A stretch of DNA of 15,086 nt from Peptococcaceae bacterium UBA3933 (GTDB lineage: Bacteria > Bacillota > Peptococcia > Peptococcales > BICA1-8). The notes beneath the pieces are model-generated. The model made no database searches, was not told the DNA's origin, and saw only the letters and a program-made list of their open reading frames with translations. Shown here in pieces: positions 6,941 to 14,175 of the stretch. The number at the start of each line of letters is the position of its first letter. Within the stretch, counting starts at the first letter, position 1. The position numbers were made by a program, and so were the translations under genes. The stretch covers positions 1,878 to 16,963 of the forward strand of contig DGEF01000029.1 in NCBI GenBank assembly GCA_002385805.1, in the 5' to 3' direction.

Positions 6941-7277
6941 TAATATACACTCTACCCTTTTTTAATAAGTAAATTATATTTTTTTCAAGTTCATGATATT
7001 CCAATTCAATAATTTTTTGACGGGCAACAAAAATTAGGTCAAAACCATTTTGGATATTATCTAAATTATGCCTAATTATCTCTCTTAACTGTCTTTTTAA
7101 ATAATTTCTTTTTGTAGCTTTGCCTATTTTTTTTGAAATGGAAAAACCAATTCGTGTTTGATTAGTATTATTTTTCTTTAAATATAATACCAAATATTTG
7201 GTAGCAAAAGAATGGGATTTTCGATAAACATTTCGAAAATCATAATTATTGCGCAGACGATAATTACTGGGTAACAA
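6933..7277 (-). CDS. rnpA: Ribonuclease P protein component
   Basis: This is the protein subunit that binds the catalytic RNase P RNA and helps remove 5' leaders from tRNA precursors. The 114 residues are typical. The N-terminus has LPSNYRLRNNYDFRNVY, the middle FSISKKIGKA, and the RNA-binding signature KRNYLKRQLRE at 56-66. The start is TTG, with AAGGGG 8 nt upstream. A nearby ATG (within GGGGATG) is out of frame. It lies 52 bp after rpmH and overlaps yidD by 8 bp. A terminator-like hairpin between rpmH and rnpA probably lowers its transcription relative to rpmH. Confidence 0.96.
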   Translation of the reverse strand: MLPSNYRLRNNYDFRNVYRKSHSFATKYLVLYLKKNNTNQTRIGFSISKKIGKATKRNYLKRQLREIIRHNLDNIQNGFDLIFVARQKIIELEYHELEKNIIYLLKKGRVYINE

Positions 7278-7307
7278 ATTATCATCCCCTTACCCAACCT
7301 TTAAAGT

Positions 7308-7331
7308 AAAAAGGCCACTAAGGGCCTTTTT
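7308..7331 (-). terminator. Terminator or attenuator hairpin between rpmH and rnpA
   Basis: A perfect 9-bp stem, AAAAAGGCC (7308-7316) / GGCCTTTTT (7323-7331), has a 6-nt loop and overlaps the rpmH stop codon by 2 nt. On the minus strand the descending arm ends in a T-run (TTTTTA), as in an intrinsic terminator. Because rnpA, yidD, yidC and jag follow with no obvious strong promoter in the 52-bp gap, partial termination (attenuation) is the likely role. Confidence 0.75.
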
Positions 7332-7464
7332 ATGCACTTAATCTCTTCCTTCCTTTTGCTCTTCTTCTTTTAAGAACATTTCTACCGGTAGCACTCCGCA
7401 TTCTACTGCGAAAACCATGAACTCTTTTATATTTTCTATTTTTAGGCTGGTAAGTTCTTTTCAC
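7330..7464 (-). CDS. rpmH: 50S ribosomal protein L34
   Basis: This is a small basic protein of the large ribosomal subunit. I translated 44 residues directly: it begins MKRTYQPKNRKYKRVHGF, has RSRMRSATGRNVLKRRRAKG in the middle, and ends RKRLSA. That is the full L34 family length and motif order. One detail: Tyr12 and Ser20 occupy positions that are usually basic (Arg or Lys). The start is GTG, with GGGAGGTG 8 nt upstream. It is the first gene of the left-arm operon, transcribed away from oriC from a strong promoter at 7535-7563. Confidence 0.97.
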   Translation of the reverse strand: MKRTYQPKNRKYKRVHGFRSRMRSATGRNVLKRRRAKGRKRLSA

Positions 7465-7487
7465 TGTTAGCACACCTCCCTAGTTTC

Positions 7488-7525
7488 TGTGATATATATC
7501 AAGATAACTTTGATATCTAGTCACA
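7488..7525 (-). promoter_or_regulatory. Nested inverted repeat in the rpmH 5' leader
   Basis: Between the rpmH promoter and its ribosome binding site lies TGTGA...TCACA (7488-7492/7521-7525) enclosing ATATCAA...TTGATAT (7496-7502/7510-7516) with a 7-nt loop. It would form an interrupted stem at the 5' end of the mRNA. As DNA it could equally be a two-fold symmetric protein site. Function unknown. Confidence 0.5.
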
Positions 7526-7534
7526 CGCATAAAA

Positions 7535-7563
7535 ATTATATCTTATAGGTAATAATGGGTCAA
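7535..7563 (-). promoter_or_regulatory. rpmH promoter
   Basis: On the minus strand TTGACC (7558-7563) and a perfect TATAAT (7535-7540) are spaced by exactly 17 bp. This near-consensus housekeeping-sigma promoter reads into rpmH with a leader of about 60 nt. Confidence 0.85.
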
Positions 7564-7582
7564 GTTAATTTATTTTTTCAAC

Positions 7583-7733
7583 TGTGGATATTTATCCTGT
7601 GGATAATTTCTGATTATCTGTTTTAACACTTGTTGATAACTTCCTGTATTTTTGGTATTATTTAGTTGTCCCAAAGGAATTTTTTAATTTATACCCAATT
7701 TATACACATTACTGTGGATAAATCTGTGAATAA
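7583..7733. other. oriC, dnaA-upstream DnaA-box cluster
   Basis: The rpmH-dnaA gap holds six DnaA boxes. Perfect TGTGGATAA boxes are at 7598-7606 and 7713-7721. One-mismatch boxes are TGTGGATAT (7583-7591), TGTTGATAA (7631-7639), TGTGAATAA (7725-7733), and TTATACACA on the opposite strand (7700-7708). The box at 7598 lies in a TTATCC/GGATAA palindrome. An AT-rich run (7734-7763) follows. By analogy with B. subtilis this is the dnaA-upstream half of a bipartite origin and the site of DnaA autoregulation. Confidence 0.88.
7633..7661 (+). promoter_or_regulatory. Candidate dnaA promoter overlapped by a DnaA box
   Basis: TTGATA (7633-7638) and TATTAT (7656-7661) are separated by 17 bp and read toward dnaA, with a leader of roughly 110 nt. 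The -35 hexamer lies entirely inside the DnaA box TGTTGATAA (7631-7639), so DnaA binding would compete with RNA polymerase. Confidence 0.65.
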
Positions 7734-7779
7734 TTTTTTTATTTTTTATATCTAAAATAAATTTGGGGGTATTTTGAAA

Positions 7780-9135
7780 ATGTTTAAAACACAACTTTCC
7801 CAAATCTGGAAAGAGACACTGCAGTTAATTGAACAAGACCTCTCCAAACCTACTTTTGAAACTTGGTTTAACTCTACACAATTAATTGCTTATTATGATG
7901 ATTATTTGATAATAAGCACACCAAATCAATTCGTGCAGGATTGGCTGAGAAATCATTATATGGATTTAATCAAATCTAAATTAGAAAAACTTTTAGGCCA
8001 ACCGGTAAAATTGAAATTTGTAAACTCCCAACAAGGTAAAGAAACTTTAGAAGAATCAGAAAATAACACAACCGATACCAATACGGAAAATAAATTATGT
8101 GAAGACTATCTAGGAAATCAATTAAACCCTAAATATACTTTTGATACCTTTGTAGTCGGCAACAGCAACCGATTCGCCCATGCAGCTTCTTTAGCGGTAG
8201 CCGAATCTGTAGCTAAAGCCTATAATCCTCTATTTATATACGGTGGTGTTGGTTTAGGAAAAACTCACCTTATGCATGCTATCGGTCATCATGTTATTAA
8301 CAATAACTCCAACGCTAAAGTGGTTTATGTTTCCTCGGAAAAATTCACTAATGAACTAATTGACGGCATCAAAGATGATACAACCACAAAATTTCGCAAT
8401 AAATATCGGAACATTGATGTATTGTTAATAGACGATATCCAATTTTTAGCTAAAAAAGAAAGAACTCAAGAGGAGTTTTTCCATACATTTAATGCTTTAT
8501 ATGAAGCCAATCGGCAAATAATCATCTCCAGTGACCGCCCACCAAAAGAAATACCTTTACTGGAAGATAGGTTAAGAACAAGATTTGAATGGGGATTAAT
8601 TACAGACATACAACCTCCTGATTTAGAAACAAGAATAGCAATTTTAAGGAAAAAAGCTCAAATGGACAACATAGATGTAAGTAATGACGTAATGTTATAC
8701 ATAGCAGAAAAAATCCAATCTAATATTAGAGAATTGGAAGGTGCATTAATCAGAGTAATTGCTTTCGCTTCCCTTAACAATAAGCCTATAACGGTCCAAC
8801 TGGCTGAAGAAGCCTTAAAAGATATACTGGTAGTTAATAAGCCCAGGCCTATCACAGCTGATTTAATTCAAGAAAAGGTGGCTTCTTTTTTTGCAATAAA
8901 AATTGAAGATTTAAAAGGTAAAAAAAGAACAAAAAATGTTGCCTACCCCCGGCAAATTGCCATGTATCTATGCAGAGAATTAACGGACCTATCATTACCA
9001 AAAGTAGGTGAATATTTTGGAGGAAGGGACCATACAACAGTATTACATGCCCAAGATAAAATCAGTAAAGAATTAGAAACAGACCCTTATTTACAGGATA
9101 TTATTAAAAAAATAAAAGATGAGCTGAAGAATTAA
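7780..9135 (+). CDS. dnaA: Chromosomal replication initiator protein DnaA
   Basis: This AAA+ ATPase binds DnaA boxes, forms a helical oligomer on oriC and melts the duplex. From the ATG at 7780 it has 451 residues, the usual length. Domain I (about 1-80) has LSKPTFETWFNST. A short polar linker (about 90-110) is domain II. Domain III carries Walker A GGVGLGKTH, Walker B VLLIDDIQF and the arginine-finger region LRTRFEWGL. Domain IV carries the DNA-binding signature GGRDHTTVLHA. An in-frame TTG two codons upstream (7774) is an alternative start. I prefer ATG because GGGGG lies about 10 nt before it but only 4 nt before TTG. The ribosome binding site is poor either way, which may limit translation. 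Confidence 0.98.
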   Translation: MFKTQLSQIWKETLQLIEQDLSKPTFETWFNSTQLIAYYDDYLIISTPNQFVQDWLRNHYMDLIKSKLEKLLGQPVKLKFVNSQQGKETLEESENNTTDTNTENKLCEDYLGNQLNPKYTFDTFVVGNSNRFAHAASLAVAESVAKAYNPLFIYGGVGLGKTHLMHAIGHHVINNNSNAKVVYVSSEKFTNELIDGIKDDTTTKFRNKYRNIDVLLIDDIQFLAKKERTQEEFFHTFNALYEANRQIIISSDRPPKEIPLLEDRLRTRFEWGLITDIQPPDLETRIAILRKKAQMDNIDVSNDVMLYIAEKIQSNIRELEGALIRVIAFASLNNKPITVQLAEEALKDILVVNKPRPITADLIQEKVASFFAIKIEDLKGKKRTKNVAYPRQIAMYLCRELTDLSLPKVGEYFGGRDHTTVLHAQDKISKELETDPYLQDIIKKIKDELKN

Positions 9136-9211
9136 CGTAGATAAGGGGAAAGTTGAAAGGCAAAAGAGGAAAGTAGTAAAGGTAATACTGAAGTATTTAA
9201 AGAGATAAATT

Positions 9212-9375
9212 TGTGGATATAATTTTTAATAAATTTGTGGATTGATTGTGGAAAGCTGTTAATAAGTAATTTCCTTGTGAATATGTGGATAATTTAAACA
9301 AAACATGCACATGTTTATTAACATTCTGTTTTAGTTGTTAATAAAGACTTTTTTAGACTTTTCCACAAATCCACA
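9212..9375. other. oriC, dnaA-dnaN intergenic DnaA-box cluster
   Basis: The 332-bp gap between dnaA and dnaN holds a perfect TGTGGATAA (9284-9292), TGTGGATAT (9212-9220), weaker boxes TGTGGATTG (9236-9244) and TGTGAATAT (9276-9284), and TGTTAATAA-type sites at 9257-9265, 9315-9323 (opposite strand) and 9336-9344. The two abutting boxes TTTTCCACA (9359-9367) and AAATCCACA (9367-9375) point toward the unwinding tract. A 14-bp direct repeat, ATAAATTTGTGGAT, occurs at 9205-9218 and 9229-9242. The first part of the gap (9136-9204) is purine-rich with no gene. Confidence 0.9.
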
Positions 9376-9376
9376 G

Positions 9377-9445
9377 CTACTACTACTATAACTACTATAT
9401 ATATGTCTTAACTAAGATTAATATGCTTAAAAATTTTTTTTAGTG
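9377..9445. other. oriC unwinding element: DnaA-trio tract and AT-rich DUE
   Basis: Directly after the abutting DnaA boxes the plus strand reads in triplets CTA x4, TAA, CTA x2 (9377-9397). This is the complement of the 3'-GAT-5' DnaA-trio that guides the DnaA filament onto single-stranded DNA in B. subtilis. TATATATATG and an A/T-rich run reach to 9441. Spacing and strand match the B. subtilis dnaA-dnaN origin, so initial melting is expected here. Confidence 0.88.
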
Positions 9446-9467
9446 TTTACCGGAAAGGATGATTAAT

Positions 9468-10583
9468 TTGAAAATAATAACTACCAAAGAAAATCTGCTT
9501 TATGGTATCCAAACGGTCCAAAAAGCTATTTCTACAAAAAACACTATTCCTATTTTATCCGGAATTTTATTAAAAGCTAAAGACAACAGACTTTTTTTTA
9601 GTGCCACTGATTTAGAAATAGGGATCCAGTGTAGTGTACCTGTCCAAACCCTCAGCGAAGGGGAGGTTGTTTTACCAGCTCGTTATTTTTCGGAGCTGGT
9701 TCGTAAATTGCCTGAAACAAAAATTACCCTGGAGTATATACCGGAAAACATTGAAGTAAAAATAAACTATGGAGATGCTGAAGTAAATTTAAAAGGTTGG
9801 CCAGGAGAAGAATTTCCTGTAATTCCTGAATTAGAAGGAGATTATTCTTTTGAAATCCAACCTATTTTGTTAAAAAATATGATTAAACAGACTATTTTTG
9901 CTGTTTCTATAGATGATACACGTCCAATTTTCACCGGTGCTTTATTTCATATAGAAGAGGACATTTTAAATTTAGTAACTACAGATACTCATCGTTTGGC
10001 TTGGCGGAAAGCTAAAATAAATCTTTTAAATGAAAATAAATATGATTTAAACTTGATAATTCCCAGTAAAACTCTAAATGAACTGGCCAGAATTATCAAA
10101 GAAGACGAACCTATACTGGTAAAAGGTGATCAAAACCAGATATCTTTCCAAACTAATGAAACCAGGATAATTTCTCGTCTAATAGAAGGTAAATTTCCCA
10201 ATTACAAACAGGTAATACCCAATAATTATAATGGTTTGATTAGGGTTAAAACTAAAACTTTGCAAAGTACCCTAGAAAGAGCAAGTCTGTTTGTTAACGA
10301 AAAAGATGGAACAAGTATTGTGAAACTAGTAATTAAAGATCAAACATTAAATATTTCCTCTAAATCAGATGTGGGCAAAGTTGACGAAAATATTCCTATT
10401 TTCTTTGAAGGACAGGAAATAGAAATTTCTTTTAATGCTAAATATTTACTTGATGTTTTAAAAATCATCGAAGAAGAGGATTTAATTATTAACTTAACTG
10501 GTTCTTTAAGTCCAGCCATATTACAAACTGCCAATCATGATAATTTTATATATTTAATTTTACCTTTGCGTACAAGTGCTTAA
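9468..10583 (+). CDS. dnaN: DNA polymerase III sliding clamp, beta subunit
   Basis: This is a ring-shaped dimer that encircles DNA and tethers DNA polymerase III and other partners. From TTG at 9468 it has 371 residues, a normal clamp length. It begins MKIITTKENLLYGIQ and contains TIPILSGILLKA in domain 1, TDTHRLAWRKA in domain 2, and ends in the typical LILPLRTSA, near the partner-binding pocket. An ATG three codons upstream (9459) is in frame, but AAAGGA would abut it. AAAGGA stands 8 nt before the TTG, and the TTG start aligns with the MKF-type N-terminus of the family. It follows the oriC unwinding region and is probably co-transcribed with recF. Confidence 0.97.
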   Translation: MKIITTKENLLYGIQTVQKAISTKNTIPILSGILLKAKDNRLFFSATDLEIGIQCSVPVQTLSEGEVVLPARYFSELVRKLPETKITLEYIPENIEVKINYGDAEVNLKGWPGEEFPVIPELEGDYSFEIQPILLKNMIKQTIFAVSIDDTRPIFTGALFHIEEDILNLVTTDTHRLAWRKAKINLLNENKYDLNLIIPSKTLNELARIIKEDEPILVKGDQNQISFQTNETRIISRLIEGKFPNYKQVIPNNYNGLIRVKTKTLQSTLERASLFVNEKDGTSIVKLVIKDQTLNISSKSDVGKVDENIPIFFEGQEIEISFNAKYLLDVLKIIEEEDLIINLTGSLSPAILQTANHDNFIYLILPLRTSA

Positions 10584-10607
10584 GCTTGTAAAGATGGAGT
10601 GTAAACA

Positions 10608-11738
10608 GTGATATTAAAAAATATAATCCTGGAAAATTTTCGGAATTATGTTCAGGAAACAGTGGAATTAAACCCTAAAATAAATTTATTTATTGGAGAG
10701 AATGCCCAAGGAAAGACTAATTTAATTGAAGCAATATATTACCTGGCAACAGGAAGGTCATTTAGAAACAGTCGGGAATTGGAGATAATTAACTGGAATA
10801 AAGATTATTTGAGGCTGCAAATAAAATTCTTTAAAAAAAGCGTTAACCGTGAATTTTTTATTGATTTTTATTATGATAAAAAAGGTAATAAACAGTTAAA
10901 AATTAACGGTATTAAACAAAAAAAATTATCTAATTTATGGGGATTATTACAGGTGGTCAAATTTTCTCCTGATGATCTGAATATTATTAAAGCCGGTCCT
11001 CAGGAAAGGAGAAAATATTTTGACCTGGAAATATGTCAATTATCTCCTGATTATTACCACTTAAACAGTCAATTTTATAAAATTCTTCAACAAAGAAATA
11101 TTCTATTAAAAGAAATCAGGGATAAAGATAAAAAAGATGATTTACTGGAGATTTGGGATGAACAGCTGGTTAAAAAGGGAAGTATGATTATAAAAAAAAG
11201 GATTGATTTTTTAAAAAAATTAGTACCTGTTGCCAAGAATACCCATAAAGAAATTACTTCCCAAAAAGAATTGCTGGATATAACATACAATTCTGTTTTA
11301 ATAGATAATCCGGAAACAGACATAGAAGACATTGAAAAAAAATATCTACTCAAGCTTAAAGAAGAAAGAAAGCAGGAAATAATAAAAGGAGTCACTTTAA
11401 CGGGTCCCCACCGGGATGATGTGCTGTTTTATTTAAATGGGAAAAATTTAAAAATTTTTGGATCACAAGGACAGCAAAGAACGGCAATATTAGCTTTAAA
11501 AATTGCCCAACTAAAATTATTTTCTTATCTTAATGAAGAACATCCTTTATTACTTTTAGACGATGTTATGAGTGAATTAGATGATTATAGGAGACAGTAT
11601 TTAATCAATCTTATTCAAAATAATGAAATACAAACCTTTATTACGGGTACAAATCTGGATTTTATGAAGGGAAATTTTGATAAAAGAGGAATTTATTTAG
11701 TTGAAAATGGAAATATTAAGAATTTAGGGAGGATATGA
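10608..11738 (+). CDS. recF: DNA replication and repair protein RecF
   Basis: This is an SMC/ABC-like ATPase that helps load RecA at single-stranded gaps and supports replication restart. The 376 residues show NFRNY near the N-terminus, Walker A GENAQGKT at 30-37, the ABC signature SQGQQRT at 286-292, and Walker B LLLLDDVMSELD at about 314-325. The middle contains charged helices, as in the family. The start is GTG, with GGAG 8-9 nt upstream, and follows dnaN by 24 bp. The end overlaps the remB ribosome binding region, and the TGA lies in the ATGA at 11735-11738. Confidence 0.97.
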   Translation: MILKNIILENFRNYVQETVELNPKINLFIGENAQGKTNLIEAIYYLATGRSFRNSRELEIINWNKDYLRLQIKFFKKSVNREFFIDFYYDKKGNKQLKINGIKQKKLSNLWGLLQVVKFSPDDLNIIKAGPQERRKYFDLEICQLSPDYYHLNSQFYKILQQRNILLKEIRDKDKKDDLLEIWDEQLVKKGSMIIKKRIDFLKKLVPVAKNTHKEITSQKELLDITYNSVLIDNPETDIEDIEKKYLLKLKEERKQEIIKGVTLTGPHRDDVLFYLNGKNLKIFGSQGQQRTAILALKIAQLKLFSYLNEEHPLLLLDDVMSELDDYRRQYLINLIQNNEIQTFITGTNLDFMKGNFDKRGIYLVENGNIKNLGRI

Positions 11739-11740
11739 TT

Positions 11741-11989
11741 TTGTTTTTACATTTAGGAGAGAATGAAATAATTTTTAAAAATTCCGTTCTAGGAATATTT
11801 AACATAGGCACTCTTTCAAACTCTAAAATAAACAAAGAATTTTTAGAAGTGGCCAATTCAGAGAAGAAAGTTATTCAAATTGGCAGTAAAGAAAAAATTA
11901 AAACATTTGTAGTTACCGATGATAAAATTTATCTTTCCCCTATTTCCTCATTAACTCTTCAGAAAAGATTTAACAATAATAATTTATAA
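11741..11989 (+). CDS. remB: RemB/YaaB-like DUF370 protein
   Basis: This small protein belongs to the DUF370 (RemA/RemB) family. In B. subtilis RemA is a DNA-binding activator of biofilm-matrix genes, and RemB (YaaB) lies between recF and gyrB, as here. From TTG at 11741 it has 82 residues, begins MFLHLGENEIIFKNSVLGIF and carries VVTDDKIYLSPISSLTLQKR near the end, similar to the IYYSPLSSSTLKKR of YaaB. The TTG has GGGAGG 8 nt upstream. The in-frame ATG at 11735 is only 2 nt from that SD and is less likely. It sits 2 bp after recF. Family membership is firm; a matrix role in this organism is an assumption. Confidence 0.9.
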   Translation: MFLHLGENEIIFKNSVLGIFNIGTLSNSKINKEFLEVANSEKKVIQIGSKEKIKTFVVTDDKIYLSPISSLTLQKRFNNNNL

Positions 11990-12010
11990 CTAACGGAAAT
12001 TTTTACTTAC

Positions 12011-12046
12011 AAAGTCTAGGCTCAAAAGAGAATAGACTTTATTTTT
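12011..12046 (+). terminator. Intrinsic terminator after remB
   Basis: AAAGTCTA (12011-12018) pairs with TAGACTTT (12033-12040). The loop contains a further CTC/GAG mini-stem, and ATTTTTG follows. It probably ends the dnaA/dnaN-recF-remB transcript before gyrB. Confidence 0.75.
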
Positions 12047-12117
12047 GCTTTATAACTGTTTTTAAATCTATATTGAAATATAGATAATTAGTCATATACC
12101 GTTAAAAAAATAATATA

Positions 12118-12135
12118 TGATATAATTGTATATCA
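12118..12135 (+). promoter_or_regulatory. gyrB promoter: extended -10 inside a palindrome
   Basis: TGATATAAT (12118-12126) is a perfect extended -10 (TGnTATAAT), about 37 nt before the gyrB GTG. No good -35 is present at normal spacing, which extended -10 promoters tolerate. The same bases start a palindrome, TGATATA-ATTG-TATATCA (12118-12135), placed where a repressor or a supercoiling-sensitive structure could act on initiation. Confidence 0.65.
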
Positions 12136-12162
12136 GGGAAAAACAAATAAGGAGAGAATAAT

Positions 12163-14076
12163 GTGACCAATAACAATAATGGTAATTATACAGCTGAAGA
12201 AATTCAGGTTTTAGAAGGCCTAGAAGCTGTTCGTAAACGGCCTGGTATGTATATCGGTAGTACAGGCAGCCGAGGCTTGCATCATTTGGTGTATGAAATT
12301 GTAGATAACAGTATTGATGAAGCCTTGGCCGGTTTTGGTAATAAAATAGAAGTTATAATAAACGAAGGCAATATCATTACCGTAATAGATGAGGGAAGAG
12401 GTATTCCTGTTGAACCACATCCCAAACTAAAAATACCGGCAGTAGAGGTAGTGTTAACAACTTTACATGCCGGGGGCAAGTTTGGAGGAAAAGGATATAA
12501 AGTTTCCGGGGGACTCCACGGTGTGGGCATGTCTGTTGTTAATGCCCTTTCAGAATGGTTAGAAGTTGAGGTCAGCAGGGAAAATAAAATTTTTCATCAG
12601 CGATTTGAAAGAGGTAAAACCGTTTCTAAATTAAAGGAAATAGGTACTTCCAAAAAAACCGGTACTAAGATTACTTTTAAGCCAGATCCTCTTATTTTTG
12701 AAGAAATTGAATTTGATTTTGATATTTTAGAAAAAAGACTGCGGGAACTGTCTTTTTTAAATAAAAACTTAAAAATTATTTTAAAAGATAAACGTCTTGG
12801 TAAAGAAAAAGAAAAAGTTTACCTCCATGACGGGGGAATTATAGATTTTGTAAAGTACATTAATAAAAATAAAAATGTCATTAATCCAAAGGTAATTTAT
12901 TTTGAAAATATTAAAGATGGCATTCATGTGGAAGCGGCTTTGCAGTATACGGATGCATATACAGAAAATATATTTTCTTATGCCAATAATATTCATACCC
13001 ATGAAGGGGGAACCCACGAAGCAGGGTTTAAATCAGCTTTGACCAGAATTATCAATGACTATGCCCGTAAATTTAATATTTTAAAAGATAATGAAAATAA
13101 TCTAACCGGTGAAGATATTCGTGAGGGTTTAACAGCTATTATTAACGTCAAAGTACCTGAACCTCAATTTGAGGGACAAACCAAAACTAAATTAGGTAAC
13201 AGTGAAGTAAGAGGTATTGTGGAAAGTATAATCAGCGAAGGTTTGTCAATTTATTTAGAAGAAAACCCTACAGTTTCAAGAAAAATAGTTGAAAAGGCCA
13301 TTAATGCAGCCAGGGCTCGGGAGGCTGCCCGTAAAGCCAGGGAATTAACCAGAAGAAAAAATGCTTTGGAAAATACCTCTTTACCGGGAAAATTAGCTGA
13401 TTGTTCGATTAAAGACCCTAAATATTGTGAGCTCTATTTAGTGGAAGGTGATTCTGCAGGAGGCTCGGCAAAACAGGGGAGAGACCGAAGATTTCAGGCT
13501 ATTTTACCTTTACGGGGAAAAATACTCAATGTAGAGAAAGCCCGTCTGGATAAAATATTAAATAATGAGGAAATAAGAACGATTATCACCGCAATGGGAA
13601 CAGGAGTCAGTGATGATTTTGACATAACCAAAGCCCGTTATCATAAAATAATCATTATGAGTGATGCGGATGTGGACGGAGCTCATATTCGAACCTTACT
13701 TTTAACTTTCTTTTACCGTTACATGAGACCCCTTATTGAAGAAGGTTATGTCTATATAGCTCAACCACCTCTGTATAAAGTTAAGAAAAATAAGCAGGAG
13801 GTTTATTTATATTCTGACCAGGAATTAAATGATTATTTAGAAAAAATAGGTAGGGATAATATTACCGTCCAAAGGTATAAAGGTTTGGGGGAAATGGACC
13901 CCGAACAATTATGGGATACTACCATGAACCCGGAAAAAAGAACAATTTTAAGAGTAGAATTAGAAGATGCTATTAAAGCTGATGAGATTTTTACCATCTT
14001 AATGGGAGATAAAGTAGAACCCCGCCGGGAATTTATACAAACTAATGCAAAACAAGTGCGTAATTTAGATATTTAG
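12163..14076 (+). CDS. gyrB: DNA gyrase subunit B
   Basis: This is the ATPase subunit of the A2B2 type IIA topoisomerase that introduces negative supercoils. The 637 residues match the Gram-positive length. The GHKL ATP-binding domain shows EIVDNSIDEAL (Glu45, Asn49), DEGRGIP (76-82) and GGKFGGKGYKVSGGLHGVG (104-122). The transducer domain has QTKTKLG near 339-345. The TOPRIM domain has EGDSAGGSA at 428-436 and the metal-binding DADVDG at 501-506. The C-terminal GyrA-contact segment with RYKGLGEM is intact. The start is GTG with GGAGAG 6 nt upstream; an overlapping ATG is followed at once by TGA and is excluded. It is read from its own promoter and followed by gyrA after 99 bp. Confidence 0.98.
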   Translation: MTNNNNGNYTAEEIQVLEGLEAVRKRPGMYIGSTGSRGLHHLVYEIVDNSIDEALAGFGNKIEVIINEGNIITVIDEGRGIPVEPHPKLKIPAVEVVLTTLHAGGKFGGKGYKVSGGLHGVGMSVVNALSEWLEVEVSRENKIFHQRFERGKTVSKLKEIGTSKKTGTKITFKPDPLIFEEIEFDFDILEKRLRELSFLNKNLKIILKDKRLGKEKEKVYLHDGGIIDFVKYINKNKNVINPKVIYFENIKDGIHVEAALQYTDAYTENIFSYANNIHTHEGGTHEAGFKSALTRIINDYARKFNILKDNENNLTGEDIREGLTAIINVKVPEPQFEGQTKTKLGNSEVRGIVESIISEGLSIYLEENPTVSRKIVEKAINAARAREAARKARELTRRKNALENTSLPGKLADCSIKDPKYCELYLVEGDSAGGSAKQGRDRRFQAILPLRGKILNVEKARLDKILNNEEIRTIITAMGTGVSDDFDITKARYHKIIIMSDADVDGAHIRTLLLTFFYRYMRPLIEEGYVYIAQPPLYKVKKNKQEVYLYSDQELNDYLEKIGRDNITVQRYKGLGEMDPEQLWDTTMNPEKRTILRVELEDAIKADEIFTILMGDKVEPRREFIQTNAKQVRNLDI

Positions 14077-14175
14077 TTTAGTAATTAAAACTAATCCTGA
14101 TGGCTACAGAATAGAAATAAATTAAAAAAAAAGTTAACACAGTATGTTGTTAGATTGAAAGGAGAAAAAAATTAA

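Noticed and set aside
10572..10591. Palindrome around GCTTAAGC at the dnaN stop as a terminator
   Set aside because: The 8-bp symmetric core has no loop-competent stem or T-run, and recF follows within 24 bp.
11087..11395. Minus-strand open frame of 102 codons opposite recF
   Set aside because: Low-complexity, Ser/Phe/Leu-rich reading of the AT-rich recF complement, with no family resemblance.
14077..14175. Terminator or separate promoter between gyrB and gyrA
   Set aside because: Only weak 4-5 bp dyads without a T-run and no convincing -35/-10 pair; co-transcription is the simpler reading.
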